From Clostridia bacterium (GTDB taxonomy: Bacteria; Bacillota; Clostridia; Acetivibrionales; DSM-2933), in assembly GCA_026418275.1 (NCBI GenBank), contig JAOABQ010000030.1, positions 1 through 64,000 on the forward strand: a stretch of DNA of 64,000 nt. Direction: 5' to 3'. Within the stretch, counting starts at the first letter, position 1; the number at the start of each line of letters is the position of its first letter. Of the stretch, positions 1 to 9,349 are shown in pieces. A program made the translations under genes and the position numbers. The notes under the pieces were generated by a model. That model worked only from the letters and a program-made list of their open reading frames with translations. It did no database searches and was not told where the DNA came from.

Positions 1-72
1 CTTTTAGAAGAATTTGATGAAAAAGTATTCCGACGGCGATGTAAAACTGCCAGTACCTTGAAAACTTTATAG
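1..72 (+). CDS. possible C-terminal end of a gene cut by the window edge
   Basis: Frame 1 is open from the first base to a TAG at 70-72 and would encode about 23 residues rich in charged side chains (LLEEFDEKVF...). No family can be recognised from so little. It may be the tail of a gene that begins outside the window, or chance. Confidence 0.2.
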   Translation, partial: LLEEFDEKVFRRRCKTASTLKTL

Positions 73-650
73 GAAGCAGTATCCAATTTATCGCTATATT
101 TTTTCGGGTACGACTGCCTATAAAAGTTTCCATTAAATTCTTGTAAATATCAAGTTTTCATGTATTGGCTGACTATCCCTAAATTATTGGATATGTCAAC
201 CGATGAAATTTTGTAAAAAAGTTTTATGCAACATTACTGAGTGTAAGTACACAAATTGAAGTACACAGCCGTTTAAGAAAAAATCTGTTTTGAAGAAAAC
301 GATGCATATAATCCCTCCCAAAAAAAGAATTCTTTTGTATCATAAGTATAACTTATAAGCGGTTACAAATTAAGTAGATGAATTTATGCTGTTGAGTGTA
401 TTTTTTTCGGATTATAAATATATAAAGGCTTTTTATAGCTGTCCATTCCCAGTTTGTTCCGGTTTACTTTGTTATAGGGGTTACTGCAGGATTTAACGAA
501 GACATAGGTGAAAATGAACAGGAAGGGGTATAGCATCTATTGCCATAAAGGGGCAATATAATAGGCCAAAGTATTGAAATACCATACTTTGGCCCTTTTT
601 ACTGCGGTGTTTGTTTAAAAGGCTTTAAGAATTCATTTTATAGGATTCAT
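73..650. other. intergenic region, no convincing gene
   Basis: This 578-base stretch is AT-rich and has no ORF with a ribosome binding site. A stop-free stretch without a start codon (426-533, about 35 codons) ends just before the terminator at 564-600 and could be a decayed gene end. No transporter permease genes follow the binding protein encoded at 651-1949, which leaves that gene an orphan on this side. Confidence 0.5.
564..600 (+). terminator. rho-independent terminator
   Basis: A perfect 11-bp stem (GGCCAAAGTAT with ATACTTTGGCC), a 9-nt loop and a run of T at 596-600. The T run is on the plus-strand side, so it would end a plus-strand transcript from the left. The stem could also work for the binding-protein gene ending at 651 on the minus strand, although the T run there is weak. 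Confidence 0.8.
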
Positions 651-1949
651 TTATTTTTTATCATCTAACTGCTTTGCTTCTTCAAGAAGTTTATCAGCGG
701 TTTTTCTTCCTGATACAACATAAGACAGTTCTTTCCAGATTTTTTGGAAGGATTCCTGACTGATTCTTGAATCAATGGGTGCACTCGGATTTTTGGAAGC
801 TGCCATCATAGCCAGCCCTTGTTTTTGAAGTGCTGTCATTGAAGTAGGTTCAGCTCCTTTCAGTGCTGGAACGCCACCGATTTCGATGAACCGGGTCAAT
901 TGTTCGGGAGTTGTGATCCATTTTGCGAGTTTCAGTGCAGCTCCGCCGTTTGCATCATTCTTGTCTTTGCTGACCATCCAACCGCTTCCGAAAGAAGTGA
1001 TAATGTCGGATGGATCTGCTTTACCGTTTGGAAGCATAGGAAGAGGCATAATTTCAATTTTGTCTCCCATATCCTTAAAGGAAGCTGCGGACCATGAACC
1101 GGAAATAAACATAGCTGCTTTTTGATCCTTAAACAACTGCTGTGCTGCAGAGGATTTGATGGTCAGAGCGTCTTTGGAAAAAGCGCCTTTTTCATAGAGC
1201 TCTTTTACATAGTTCAGTGCAGGTGCCCAGGATGCATCCCAAGGAGTGGAGTGGCCTGCTTTACCGCCGAGGGAAAGAACAAAGGTTTCAATAGCGTAGT
1301 GCGGTTCTTCAGCAAAGGAAATGGCAATCGGAGTAATTCCCTTGGCTTTGAATGCTTCAACAGCTGTCAAGAGTTCATCGTAGGTTTTGGGTATTTTTAC
1401 ACCGTTCTTTTCAAAGAGTTCCTTGTTGAAGTACATTCCTTCGTAGATCCCTATGTAAGGAATCCCATACACCTTGCCATCCGTATACCTTGCTGCCTCT
1501 AAAGCTTTGGGGTCGATTTTTTCAGCCCACTGGGTGTCATTTTTAAGTTCATCATCCCATGGGAGAAGTTTTCCGGAATCAACCAGCGGTTTGGAATCGG
1601 AACCCAAAAATGCCAGGGCTACATCAGGCTCATTACCGGCTGCAAAATCGGTATTGATCTTGGTTTTGAAAACATTGCCAGGAGCAGGAACAGACTCGTC
1701 ATTGATAGTGACACCCGGGTTTTGATCCATATACTTCTTAATGGTATCCTTCAAAGCGGGTGTCCAAGGGTCGGTTCCTGTCATATAAGTTTCGAGCTTC
1801 ATGGTTACAGATTGTGGCTTAGGGTTATCTGTCGGCTTTACAGGATCTTTCGGGTCTATATTGCCCGAATTTTCGGTACAGCCTACAAACGTTGAAACCC
1901 CCAGTGCCATAGTTAATCCCACAGTAATCATCTTTAATCTCTTTTTCAT
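651..1949 (-). CDS. ABC-type extracellular sugar-binding lipoprotein (SBP family 1)
   Basis: This 432-residue protein has a lipoprotein signal peptide: Lys/Arg-rich start, hydrophobic core, and lipobox FVGC with Cys24 as the likely lipidated residue. An acidic/proline linker follows, then a type-1 solute-binding fold (NPGVTI near the N-lobe, IPYIGIYEGMYFNKELFEKNG, late AAMFISGSW). That family captures oligosaccharides for ABC importers. The ATG at 1949 has a good AGGAGAG site upstream. No permease or ATPase gene is adjacent, so it may supply a remote importer or act as a sensor protein. Its promoter carries three 22-bp-spaced direct repeats resembling LytTR sites, and a LytTR regulator is encoded 3 kb away. 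Substrate unknown; a sugar is inferred from family and context. Confidence 0.88.
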   Translation of the reverse strand: MKKRLKMITVGLTMALGVSTFVGCTENSGNIDPKDPVKPTDNPKPQSVTMKLETYMTGTDPWTPALKDTIKKYMDQNPGVTINDESVPAPGNVFKTKINTDFAAGNEPDVALAFLGSDSKPLVDSGKLLPWDDELKNDTQWAEKIDPKALEAARYTDGKVYGIPYIGIYEGMYFNKELFEKNGVKIPKTYDELLTAVEAFKAKGITPIAISFAEEPHYAIETFVLSLGGKAGHSTPWDASWAPALNYVKELYEKGAFSKDALTIKSSAAQQLFKDQKAAMFISGSWSAASFKDMGDKIEIMPLPMLPNGKADPSDIITSFGSGWMVSKDKNDANGGAALKLAKWITTPEQLTRFIEIGGVPALKGAEPTSMTALQKQGLAMMAASKNPSAPIDSRISQESFQKIWKELSYVVSGRKTADKLLEEAKQLDDKK

Positions 1950-2177
1950 TTTACAGCACTCTCCTTTTCTCTTTTTTCTATTTTATTCTTTCAACCCTAC
2001 AGGATCATTGTAAATTAGAAAACGAAATCACGCTCTTAACGGTAAAGTTCAAAAACTTGCAGCAATTTTTAACCGATACCGAAAAAGATCCGGTGAACTC
2101 GAAAACTAAATTACAATTTCTTATATAGGGCTGCTAGAACCTAGGAAAGGTGTTTGGTTTTTCTAACCTCTAATAAT

Positions 2178-2206
2178 ATTATATGACAGATAAAGGAGTG
2201 TTTTAA
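2178..2206 (-). promoter_or_regulatory. promoter of the sugar-binding lipoprotein gene
   Basis: On the minus strand a perfect TATAAT (plus 2178-2183) lies 17 nt from a poor -35 (TTAAAA). Predicted start of transcription is near 2172, giving a leader of about 220 nt. The weak -35 and the adjacent direct repeats suggest activator dependence. Confidence 0.6.
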
Positions 2207-2210
2207 ATAG

Positions 2211-2266
2211 GTGGAAGTCATGAAATAAGCCTTCGGAAGTCACGTTTTTTGTTAGCGGAAGTAATG
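2211..2266 (-). promoter_or_regulatory. three 22-bp-spaced direct repeats, candidate LytTR-type operator
   Basis: Boxes read on the minus strand as CATTACTTCCG, CGTGACTTCCG and CATGACTTCCA; their plus-strand GGAAGT cores start at 2213, 2235 and 2257, exactly 22 bp apart. The proximal box ends 27 nt from the TATAAT. LytTR regulators are known to bind imperfect direct repeats with a 21-22 bp period. A fourth copy, TATGACTTTGGG, is inverted at 2273-2284. Which protein binds is inference. Confidence 0.6.
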
Positions 2267-2670
2267 GTGTAATATGACTTTGGGTAATAGATTAACATAT
2301 TGTACCATGCATGCTGTCAACAAGTATAGAAGACAATGGGGGACATTATAGGAATTCACATAAATAAATTCACATAAATTAACATACGTTTCGTTATATG
2401 CCTTTTAATACTTAGCCAAGAAAGTGCAGTATAAAGCAAGATATAAGATTGTTTATAGCATTTTACAAAGGTAGAATTGTATATATAGAAATCTATAATT
2501 TGGAATAACAATATATTTTCAAAAATACAGATATCTTTAATAAAATAAAAAAGAAAGGAGGTGTAAAGGACATTTATCCTATATAAAGAAGCATTTGGGG
2601 TAAAAGGAAAATGCATTTTTTTATAAAATATAAAGTATTGAAAAAAATTGATTGTAGGAGGGGTTACTAT

Positions 2671-4755
2671 ATGGCACTAAAAAATAAAATTATTCGTAAA
2701 TTGTCAGCGATTACGGCGGTAATTTATATTCTCAGCACATTTGCTGTTTATGCATTTGCAGAAACAGATTCGGCAGCTTCAGTAATAAGTCCAACAGGAA
2801 GTACACCGGCAAGTAAACCAGCAAATAGACAAGCAATAAGACAAGTTATTGGTTATATTACACAATGGGATGCCTGGCAAGATCATAAAGCTGGTATTCC
2901 CGGGCAGGGCGCGTATACTCACTTAAATATTGATATGCACAAATATTCAATATTAAACTATTCGTCCTTTGGCGTAGCAAAAGACGGTTCACTGCATGGT
3001 GGAGATTATATGCATAAGAATATCTACCAAGCAGATGTAATGCAAGATCCAGCTCCGCTTATCATGTACGATCCATATAGCAGTTGGGAACAACATATAC
3101 TTTTTGGAACAATAGATCCTGTCTATTATGTTAATCAGGAAAAAGCAGATGCAGCAAAAGCACAAGGATTTCAGGTATCAGTGGGAGGGGACACATGGTC
3201 GCAGCCGGATTGGAAAGTTTATAACGCGCCGCTGCCAATGCCAATACATAAGACCGGGGGCGAAGCTAACGGAAGTGCACCAGGTCTTTTAGAACTAGCA
3301 CATCAAAATGGAGTCAAAGTAATGGCATCTGTTGGTGGAAGGAGTATGTCCAAACACTATCCGGAAATGGCTGCTGATCCGGTGAAACGCCAAAACTTTA
3401 TTAATGACTGTCTCCTTTTACTTAAAATAGGTTTTGACGGTATTGACCTTGACTGGGAATATGTAGGACCCTACGATGGAATGAATTTTAAAGGTACTGA
3501 TGATGACTTCCAAAACTATACAATATTGGTGAAGGAAATGAGAGCAGCTTTCGACAAGGCTTACCCAAGCAAACATATTCTTATTAGTTCCTGTTTTTCC
3601 GCTGACTATCGAAAGTTGGAAGGCTTTAAACCATTTGTGAGGGATATCGATGCATCTATTGATTATTATAATATGATGACCTATGATATGAATGGCGGTT
3701 GGTCAAATATAGCAGGTCACAATTCGCCGCTCCACGATTACACAGGTTCCGAAGTGAATGCCTTTAACTGGGATCGTTGCTTACAAGCAGTTAAAGAAGT
3801 TGGAATGCCGCTTAACAAAGTAAACTTTGGTGTATCGTTCTATGGCAGAGGTGTTATTTGTCAATCTGCTGCTGCATTAAATGCACCAACGTTAAAACGC
3901 CAGGATACAGTAAGGCCTGACGGCCCCATCACAACCTGTGCGGATTTTACTAACTGGCCAAAAGATATTTTTGATGGAACCCCAAGCTATTCGTACATTA
4001 AACAGCAAATGAGTAATGGTTGGACACGTAAATGGGATAATCAAGCCAAAGTACCTTATATGGTTAAAGACAATTATTTCTTAAGTTACGATGATGTACA
4101 ATCTATACAACATAAGTCTCAATACGTAGTGGAAAACAATTTAGCAGGTATTATCGTACGGCAGGTATTTGGTGATCTTGAGTTTGGCAGTTCCACTGGG
4201 ACATACTATGGAAATAGACTTATAAAATACCCAAATGTTAAACATGAATTACTGGATGCAATAAATTTCACCACACCTCTACAATACAAAGTATCAGGTT
4301 ATGTGAACCCTGACGTAACATATGCAGATAGTGATGCAGATAAGGTTAAATCGGGTTTTAAGGTGGAGATTTCCGGAACTTTTTACAGCACTGTAACAGA
4401 CACCAATGGTTACTTCGAAATCAATAATCTACCTGTAAGCACTTCTCAAGTCAATATCAAAATCAGCAAAACAAATTATCTGGCAAGGACGATCAGCCGT
4501 GCCTCCATAACAAATAATATACAAATTGGCACTTCAATTGCTCCTACCAGTGTATGGGCCGGAGATATGGACCAGAACGGTGCGATCAATATGGCTGATA
4601 TTGTTAAGCTGATTGACACCTTCAATAGTGCTCCTGGTGATGGAAAATATGTTGAGGCAAATGATTTCAATGCTGACAACGCTATCAACATGGCAGACAT
4701 AATAACCATCATCGACCACTACAACACGACTTCATCAAATTATCCTAATATTTAA
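2671..4755 (+). CDS. secreted GH18 chitinase-like enzyme with dockerin
   Basis: The protein has 694 residues counted from ATG 2671, chosen for its AGGAGGGG site; an in-frame ATG at 2611 has none. A signal peptide (residues 1-30, ending YAFA) precedes a glycoside hydrolase family 18 TIM barrel. Visible motifs are ASVGG, the catalytic GFDGIDLDWEY with proton-donor Glu near 263, and MMTYDMNGGW. A beta-sandwich module (about 550-625, VTDTNGYFEI) is followed by a dockerin (about 629-690) with two calcium-loop repeats, GDMDQNGAINMAD and NDFNADNAINMAD. Loop positions 10-11 are Met-Ala rather than the Ser-Thr common in C. thermocellum type I enzymes, which looks more like type II dockerins. Dockerins plug enzymes into cohesin-bearing scaffoldins, so this is probably a cell-surface or cellulosomal chitin/peptidoglycan-acting enzyme. 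Confidence 0.93.
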   Translation: MALKNKIIRKLSAITAVIYILSTFAVYAFAETDSAASVISPTGSTPASKPANRQAIRQVIGYITQWDAWQDHKAGIPGQGAYTHLNIDMHKYSILNYSSFGVAKDGSLHGGDYMHKNIYQADVMQDPAPLIMYDPYSSWEQHILFGTIDPVYYVNQEKADAAKAQGFQVSVGGDTWSQPDWKVYNAPLPMPIHKTGGEANGSAPGLLELAHQNGVKVMASVGGRSMSKHYPEMAADPVKRQNFINDCLLLLKIGFDGIDLDWEYVGPYDGMNFKGTDDDFQNYTILVKEMRAAFDKAYPSKHILISSCFSADYRKLEGFKPFVRDIDASIDYYNMMTYDMNGGWSNIAGHNSPLHDYTGSEVNAFNWDRCLQAVKEVGMPLNKVNFGVSFYGRGVICQSAAALNAPTLKRQDTVRPDGPITTCADFTNWPKDIFDGTPSYSYIKQQMSNGWTRKWDNQAKVPYMVKDNYFLSYDDVQSIQHKSQYVVENNLAGIIVRQVFGDLEFGSSTGTYYGNRLIKYPNVKHELLDAINFTTPLQYKVSGYVNPDVTYADSDADKVKSGFKVEISGTFYSTVTDTNGYFEINNLPVSTSQVNIKISKTNYLARTISRASITNNIQIGTSIAPTSVWAGDMDQNGAINMADIVKLIDTFNSAPGDGKYVEANDFNADNAINMADIITIIDHYNTTSSNYPNI

Positions 4756-4831
4756 CAATGTGCCTGGATGATCATTCATTTCTGCCTCCAGCATGGGCTG
4801 TATCGTTCCACCTAGCAAATCCTCCAAACGA

Positions 4832-4866
4832 GCAACATCCTATCTAAAAGGGATGTTGCTTGCTTT
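4832..4866 (+). terminator. terminator after the GH18 gene
   Basis: A 9-bp stem (GCAACATCC with GGATGTTGC), a loop of about 10 nt, then TTGCTTTATAT. The T run is modest. It sits between convergent genes and could serve both. Confidence 0.65.
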
Positions 4867-4907
4867 ATATTACAAGGCTATGGTGTATATTTTCTAATTT
4901 TTGTATT

Positions 4908-5669
4908 TTAATCAATACCCAAAAGCTTTTTGAGCTCCTTGATATTATTTCTGCTGACCGGAATATCAAAAGAATGGCCTTCCTGTTTGATGATATAGTT
5001 ATTATTAAACATAGGAGAAAGCTTGCTTACGTATCTTAAGTTTATGAGATAGCTTCTGTGGCACCTGAAAAACCCAAAATTCTCAAGTTTGGATTGGAGT
5101 GTGTCCAGGGTTTCCTTCATTTTGAATTTTCCTGAGCTGCATGTTATAAAGGTTTTACCAAGCTCTGCTTCAAAAAAGAATATCTCTGACATTTTGAGCA
5201 GGGAGATTACCTCGTCGTCATAAGCGGCAATTCTTTCCGCATCCTGTTTTATATATTTATCGATCCGGTTCAGCTTATCTAAAATGACATTTTTGAGGCT
5301 GTTGTTTTTTACATCAGATTTTAAGAGTCTTTCAACGGTTTTATCCAATCTTTCTTTTTCAATGGGTTTTAAAACATAGTCGATCGCGTTGATATCAAAA
5401 GCTTTTACAGCATAATCATTATGGGCTGTTACAAAAACGATCCCGATATTGCTGTTATATTCAATGAGCTCCTTTGCCACATTTAAGCCATTAATGACCG
5501 GCATATCAATATCCAGAAAAGCTGCGTCAAATTTGATTGTTTTAAATTCCTCCAACGCTTTTACAGGATGGTTATAGGAAGCTACCACCTGGATTGTCTT
5601 ATGTTTTTTTAAGAGATATCCCAATTCATCCAAAGCAGTTTGTTCATCATCCAGCAATATAACCTTCAT
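4908..5669 (-). CDS. LytTR-family response regulator
   Basis: 253 residues. A receiver domain (1-120) shows the acidic pair LLDDE, phospho-acceptor Asp53 in FLDIDMP, the switch Thr in FVTAH and Lys in LKPI. A linker leads to a LytTR DNA-binding domain (about 145-250) with the typical FFEAELGKTFI, RCHRSYLINL and PVSRNNIKELKKLL segments. LytTR proteins bind pairs of direct repeats and usually activate extracellular functions. Its start overlaps the end of the sensor kinase gene by 23 bp, so the two are translationally coupled and very likely partners. The 22-bp-spaced repeat arrays upstream of the genes at 651-1949 and 63743 are plausible targets. Confidence 0.93.
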   Translation of the reverse strand: MKVILLDDEQTALDELGYLLKKHKTIQVVASYNHPVKALEEFKTIKFDAAFLDIDMPVINGLNVAKELIEYNSNIGIVFVTAHNDYAVKAFDINAIDYVLKPIEKERLDKTVERLLKSDVKNNSLKNVILDKLNRIDKYIKQDAERIAAYDDEVISLLKMSEIFFFEAELGKTFITCSSGKFKMKETLDTLQSKLENFGFFRCHRSYLINLRYVSKLSPMFNNNYIIKQEGHSFDIPVSRNNIKELKKLLGID

Positions 5670-8600
5670 TACTTTTACACCCCTTCATCGGAATTTTAAG
5701 AATAATACGGGTACCTTTTTCCGGTTCACTTTCAATGGAAACACCGGTACCGTAAAGAGCAAGGAGTCTTTTATTTACATTCACAAGACCAACGCTTGTG
5801 CTATTGATTTTCTCACTCAATAGAAGAGAAACCATTTCCTTTTGAATTCCGGCCCCATCATCCTGAACAGAGATTAAGACATGAGAGCCTTTATCTTTTA
5901 CCGCAAGATGGATGGTTCCTCCGTCCGGCTTAGGCAGTATACCGTGTTTAACTGCATTTTCCACGATAGGCTGAATGATAAGATGAGGAATGTTTATATC
6001 GATATTCTCGTCAATATCATAGATAGTGCTGATTTTACCTGGAAAACGGGCCATTACAATATAGAGGTATGATTTAACAATGCTGATTTCCTTTTTCAGA
6101 GGGATGGACTTTTCGGTACCTTTGAATCTGAAGCTTTCCCTCAAATAATTGCTGAGTTCCAAAAGAAGGTCTCTAGCCTTCTCCTGATCAGTACGGACAA
6201 GGGACATGATTGCGTTTAAAGTATTGTATAAAAAGTGCGGTTTAATTTGTGCTTGTAGAAAATTCAGTTGGGATGTGACGGCAGAATTTACTGCCTTTTT
6301 CAGATCAAGCAAATTTTTAATACGGGCTTTCAATTCTTTTGTCTGAAAAGGCTTAGTCAAATAGTCGTTTGCACCTGCTTCAAAACCTGCCAATATATCT
6401 GCAGGCTGGTTTTTTACGGTAACCAGCAAAATAGGCAAATCATGGATTGGATATTGTTCCCGGAGCTTTCTGCAAACTTCATATCCCGACATTTTGGGCA
6501 TCATCACATCGAGGATGACAAGGTCAGGCTTTCCGTTGACTTCAACAGCCTGAAGGGCTTCAAACCCATTGTTGGCTGTCTGGATAGCGTAGTTTTCCTT
6601 CCGGAACAGGTTGATAAAAATTTGCAAATTAATCGGTTCATCATCTGCAATGAGAATTCTAAATTCTGTATTATCCGTTTGTGGGTTATCATTTTCATCC
6701 ACAGAATTAGTCTCTAGGGTATAGCCTTTGTTTGGTTTGCTATTTTGTGCCGACTCATAGCTTGGGGGTAATGAAAATATAAAGCTAGAGCCTTTTCCCG
6801 GCTGGGATTCTACATGAATGCTTCCCCCATGCAGCTCAACCAGATTTTTCGTTATACTGAGGCCAAGTCCGGTACCGCTGTTTGCGGAGTTTCCTTCTAT
6901 TTCCACCTGTTCGAAGGGTAAGAAGACTGTCTCAAGCTTATCTTCCGGTATACCCATGCCTGTATCCGAAACGGTAATTTGGATCATTTGATTCCTTTTA
7001 ACTGCAAGGACCTTGATTTCTCCTGACTCGGTAAATTTAACAGCATTTCCTAAAAGGTTGTATAAGATTTGGAACAGTCTGTTCTCATCTGCGTATACAT
7101 TGAGAGACTCGCTGATCTCATTTTTAAAAATGAGTTCTTTTTCTTTTGCCATCGGCCGCAGAACAGCAAATACCACGTCTACGACCTGCCACAGATTGAG
7201 TGACTTATTATGAAGGACAATGTCCTGATGCTTCATTTTTGAAAAGTCTAAAATATTGTTTACAAGCTCTGTCAACCGTCTGGCACTTGCGATAATCAGG
7301 GATAGATTTTGAGACTGCTTTTTTTCTTCATAGCCCGTTTGGTCCAGCATGGTTTCGGCAATACCAATGATTCCATGCATGGGGGTTTTGAGTTCATGGG
7401 CTGTATTGACAAGGAATTCATCCTTTAATTTGTCCAAGCTGGTTAATTTTTCTGACATTTGCTCAACTTTTGTAAAAGTCCGGGTAAAGTTCAATGACAG
7501 TGTAAAGGTTTGAAACATAATAAAAACAAGCCAGCCATACTTGTTTAAATGATAAACACCGATTATAAATATTGACGAAAAGGTATCAATACATGAAGTT
7601 GAAAATAAAATAGCATACCCTGCTAAAACAATTAAAGCACCTTTGTTTTTTTGTTGTGCTTTATAAAGTACATAGAAAAGGTAAATGGAAACGAATGAAA
7701 AAATAACTTCATACGGCTTCATGACCCAGTACACGTTACCGTGATTCAAGGTATAAATAAATATAAATAGGATGGAAAAGATAATTGCAACAAATTTTAT
7801 AGTTTTGACTATATATTTATTAATCTCATTGGGATAAAGAGAATTTATATAAATAATGATAAATAAATTGGCTATAACAGAACTTAAAATTGCTATTGTA
7901 TAATAAGCGACAAAACTTAAATGGGGAAATAGAAGGAATAAAACGGGGTCAGGTATAAGTGATGAAGTATAGACCGAAGCTGCTGAACAGAAAATTCCTG
8001 TATATAAGTATGCTTTGTCCTTTTTTCTCAGGAAAAAAATACTAAAGTGATAAAGTCCCATAAAAAGAATAATGCAAAATATAGAAATGTTTACTGCGAC
8101 GGGGAATATCTTCTGCTTTAATATTTGTTCCTTTGATCCCAGTAAAATTTTCTCTGTTTTAAAATTAGATGACTGAATAATTATTTCAACTGAGTTTTCG
8201 GTAGTTTCAAAAAAGCCTATGACATTGCTGCTTGCCTGGGGAGAAGCTGGTTTGCCTGTTGGATAAGATTTTTTTAAATATATAGGACTGCCATTGACCC
8301 ACACTCTGGAGGCGCCTGAAAAATCAGGCATGTATATACCCAGTGTATCCTGTGGATTCTTTAATGCCACTGTAAGTCTGAAGGTATGACCGACTTTTAA
8401 CTGCTCCTGGGAGGTAATTTGAGTATTATTAATAGATCCCGGAACTTTGACAAATTCGGGATGGTTAGAAATGGTCTTAGAGGCAAAATCATCAGGAGTC
8501 AGAAGAACACCAGCATAGAACTCCCATTCTCCTGCCAGATCAACAGCACCATTGTTGTCTATATTCCATTCTGATAAATTTATTTTGCCGTTTTCTGCTT

Positions 8601-8691
8601 TTACAGCGGGAAGGGTATTCTTCGCACAGCCGCTAGAAGCTAAAAATACAAGCAAAGTAAAAATTATTAGGTATAATTTTGTTTTTTTCAT
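5647..8691 (-). CDS. hybrid sensor with two kinase modules (7TMR-DISM, HisKA, REC, LytS-type)
   Basis: 1014 residues. Order: signal/lipobox-like N-terminus (ASSGC); extracellular jelly-roll sensor of the 7TMR-DISM type (about 35-190, GEWEFYAG, VPGSI); about seven membrane helices (195-400); HisKA with phospho-His near 433 (NTAHELKTPMHG); HATPase (GTGLGLSI); a receiver with Asp near 725 (LVILDVMMPK); then a second, LytS-type kinase module (QIKPHFLYNTLN near 817, VENAVKHG near 912). One chain thus combines an EnvZ-type kinase, a receiver and a LytS-type kinase, which normally pairs with LytTR regulators such as the one encoded next. The DISM domain suggests a carbohydrate ligand (inference). 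The ribosome binding site is weak. Confidence 0.9.
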   Translation of the reverse strand: MKKTKLYLIIFTLLVFLASSGCAKNTLPAVKAENGKINLSEWNIDNNGAVDLAGEWEFYAGVLLTPDDFASKTISNHPEFVKVPGSINNTQITSQEQLKVGHTFRLTVALKNPQDTLGIYMPDFSGASRVWVNGSPIYLKKSYPTGKPASPQASSNVIGFFETTENSVEIIIQSSNFKTEKILLGSKEQILKQKIFPVAVNISIFCIILFMGLYHFSIFFLRKKDKAYLYTGIFCSAASVYTSSLIPDPVLFLLFPHLSFVAYYTIAILSSVIANLFIIIYINSLYPNEINKYIVKTIKFVAIIFSILFIFIYTLNHGNVYWVMKPYEVIFSFVSIYLFYVLYKAQQKNKGALIVLAGYAILFSTSCIDTFSSIFIIGVYHLNKYGWLVFIMFQTFTLSLNFTRTFTKVEQMSEKLTSLDKLKDEFLVNTAHELKTPMHGIIGIAETMLDQTGYEEKKQSQNLSLIIASARRLTELVNNILDFSKMKHQDIVLHNKSLNLWQVVDVVFAVLRPMAKEKELIFKNEISESLNVYADENRLFQILYNLLGNAVKFTESGEIKVLAVKRNQMIQITVSDTGMGIPEDKLETVFLPFEQVEIEGNSANSGTGLGLSITKNLVELHGGSIHVESQPGKGSSFIFSLPPSYESAQNSKPNKGYTLETNSVDENDNPQTDNTEFRILIADDEPINLQIFINLFRKENYAIQTANNGFEALQAVEVNGKPDLVILDVMMPKMSGYEVCRKLREQYPIHDLPILLVTVKNQPADILAGFEAGANDYLTKPFQTKELKARIKNLLDLKKAVNSAVTSQLNFLQAQIKPHFLYNTLNAIMSLVRTDQEKARDLLLELSNYLRESFRFKGTEKSIPLKKEISIVKSYLYIVMARFPGKISTIYDIDENIDINIPHLIIQPIVENAVKHGILPKPDGGTIHLAVKDKGSHVLISVQDDGAGIQKEMVSLLLSEKINSTSVGLVNVNKRLLALYGTGVSIESEPEKGTRIILKIPMKGCKSNEGYIAG

Positions 8692-8804
8692 AGCAATTTA
8701 TTCATATTCACAAACCATATTTTTTGGAATTCTTATGCAGATATTTTATAACAATTTTCTAGCTGTGTCTATTTCAATAAAACAATGAATAGAAAAAAAG
8801 ATTG

Positions 8805-8833
8805 TTTACACTAACGGAATTATATGGTAAAAT
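8805..8833 (+). promoter_or_regulatory. sigma-A-type promoter
   Basis: TTTACA (8805-8810), a 17-nt spacer and TAAAAT (8828-8833), just upstream of the small gene at 8866. An in-frame ATG at 8824 lies inside this promoter, which argues that translation starts at 8866. Confidence 0.7.
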
Positions 8834-8865
8834 GTTCAAAATATTATCATGTAGGGGGAGACAAA

Positions 8866-9297
8866 ATGGGAGACTTAGATAATCAAAATGCGCGAAGCGT
8901 GTTGCCAGAGGATATTTTAAAAGCTGTCTGGTCGTTTGGAGATGAGTCCAAAATCAAGCTGGAATTTTATTATAATGTTTCGAATATTCATAAGGAAATA
9001 GAGAAGCAGGTTATTGAGGTTAAAGTATTAGGTTCAAATCCCCAGAGTCATACATTGACAATAATGAATCCATCATTCGATTTACAGATACCTCCAGGGG
9101 TAAAAAACCATGGAATAGACGGGGTTATAAAAGCAGATTATTCGCATAAAATCGTTTGTTTTGAGGGGAAAATTCTTGGGAAGATAAAACCACCTGTGCT
9201 TCCAGGAGTTCCTATTCCACCATGTGCCCCTTTTGATCCCAGATGTAAGCGTATTTTTGTCAGAACACACAACTGTATTGTTTTTAACTGGTTTTAA
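8866..9297 (+). CDS. hypothetical protein, 143 aa
   Basis: I do not recognise this family. The ATG at 8866 follows GTAGGGGGAG by a good distance and lies downstream of a well-formed promoter. No signal peptide or membrane helix is evident. The middle looks like beta strands (IEVKVLGSNPQSHTLTI); a Pro-rich turn (PPVLPGVPIPPCAPFDPRCKR) with two Cys precedes an aromatic end (NWF). It stands alone, with its own promoter and a terminator at 9350-9387. Confidence 0.75.
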   Translation: MGDLDNQNARSVLPEDILKAVWSFGDESKIKLEFYYNVSNIHKEIEKQVIEVKVLGSNPQSHTLTIMNPSFDLQIPPGVKNHGIDGVIKADYSHKIVCFEGKILGKIKPPVLPGVPIPPCAPFDPRCKRIFVRTHNCIVFNWF

Positions 9298-9349
9298 GGT
9301 GTAGCGAATAAAGTTCTAATGAAACATAAGAGACTAAAATTTAAATATG

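Larger units (their letters stand above)
1950..2670. other. regulatory region between the binding protein and GH18 genes
   Basis: This 720-base divergent region holds the repeat array and promoter for the leftward gene (2178-2266), plus one inverted copy of the box at 2273-2284 facing the GH18 gene. The rest is very AT-rich. Possible reading frames here are low-complexity and lack ribosome binding sites. Confidence 0.6.

Noticed and set aside
1950..2300. Riboswitch upstream of the sugar-binding protein
   Set aside because: No conserved riboswitch core was seen in the leader; the repeats fit a protein-binding array better.
2356..2616. 86-codon minus-strand frame upstream of the GH18 gene
   Set aside because: Low-complexity AT-rich composition, Tyr/Ile/Phe-rich product, no ribosome binding site; it overlaps the regulatory region.
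2611..2670. Upstream in-frame ATG as start of the GH18 protein
   Set aside because: No ribosome binding site; the signal peptide begins naturally at the ATG 2671, which has AGGAGGGG.
8824..8865. ATG 8824 as start of the small gene
   Set aside because: It lies inside the -10 region of the predicted promoter, so it cannot be translated from that transcript.
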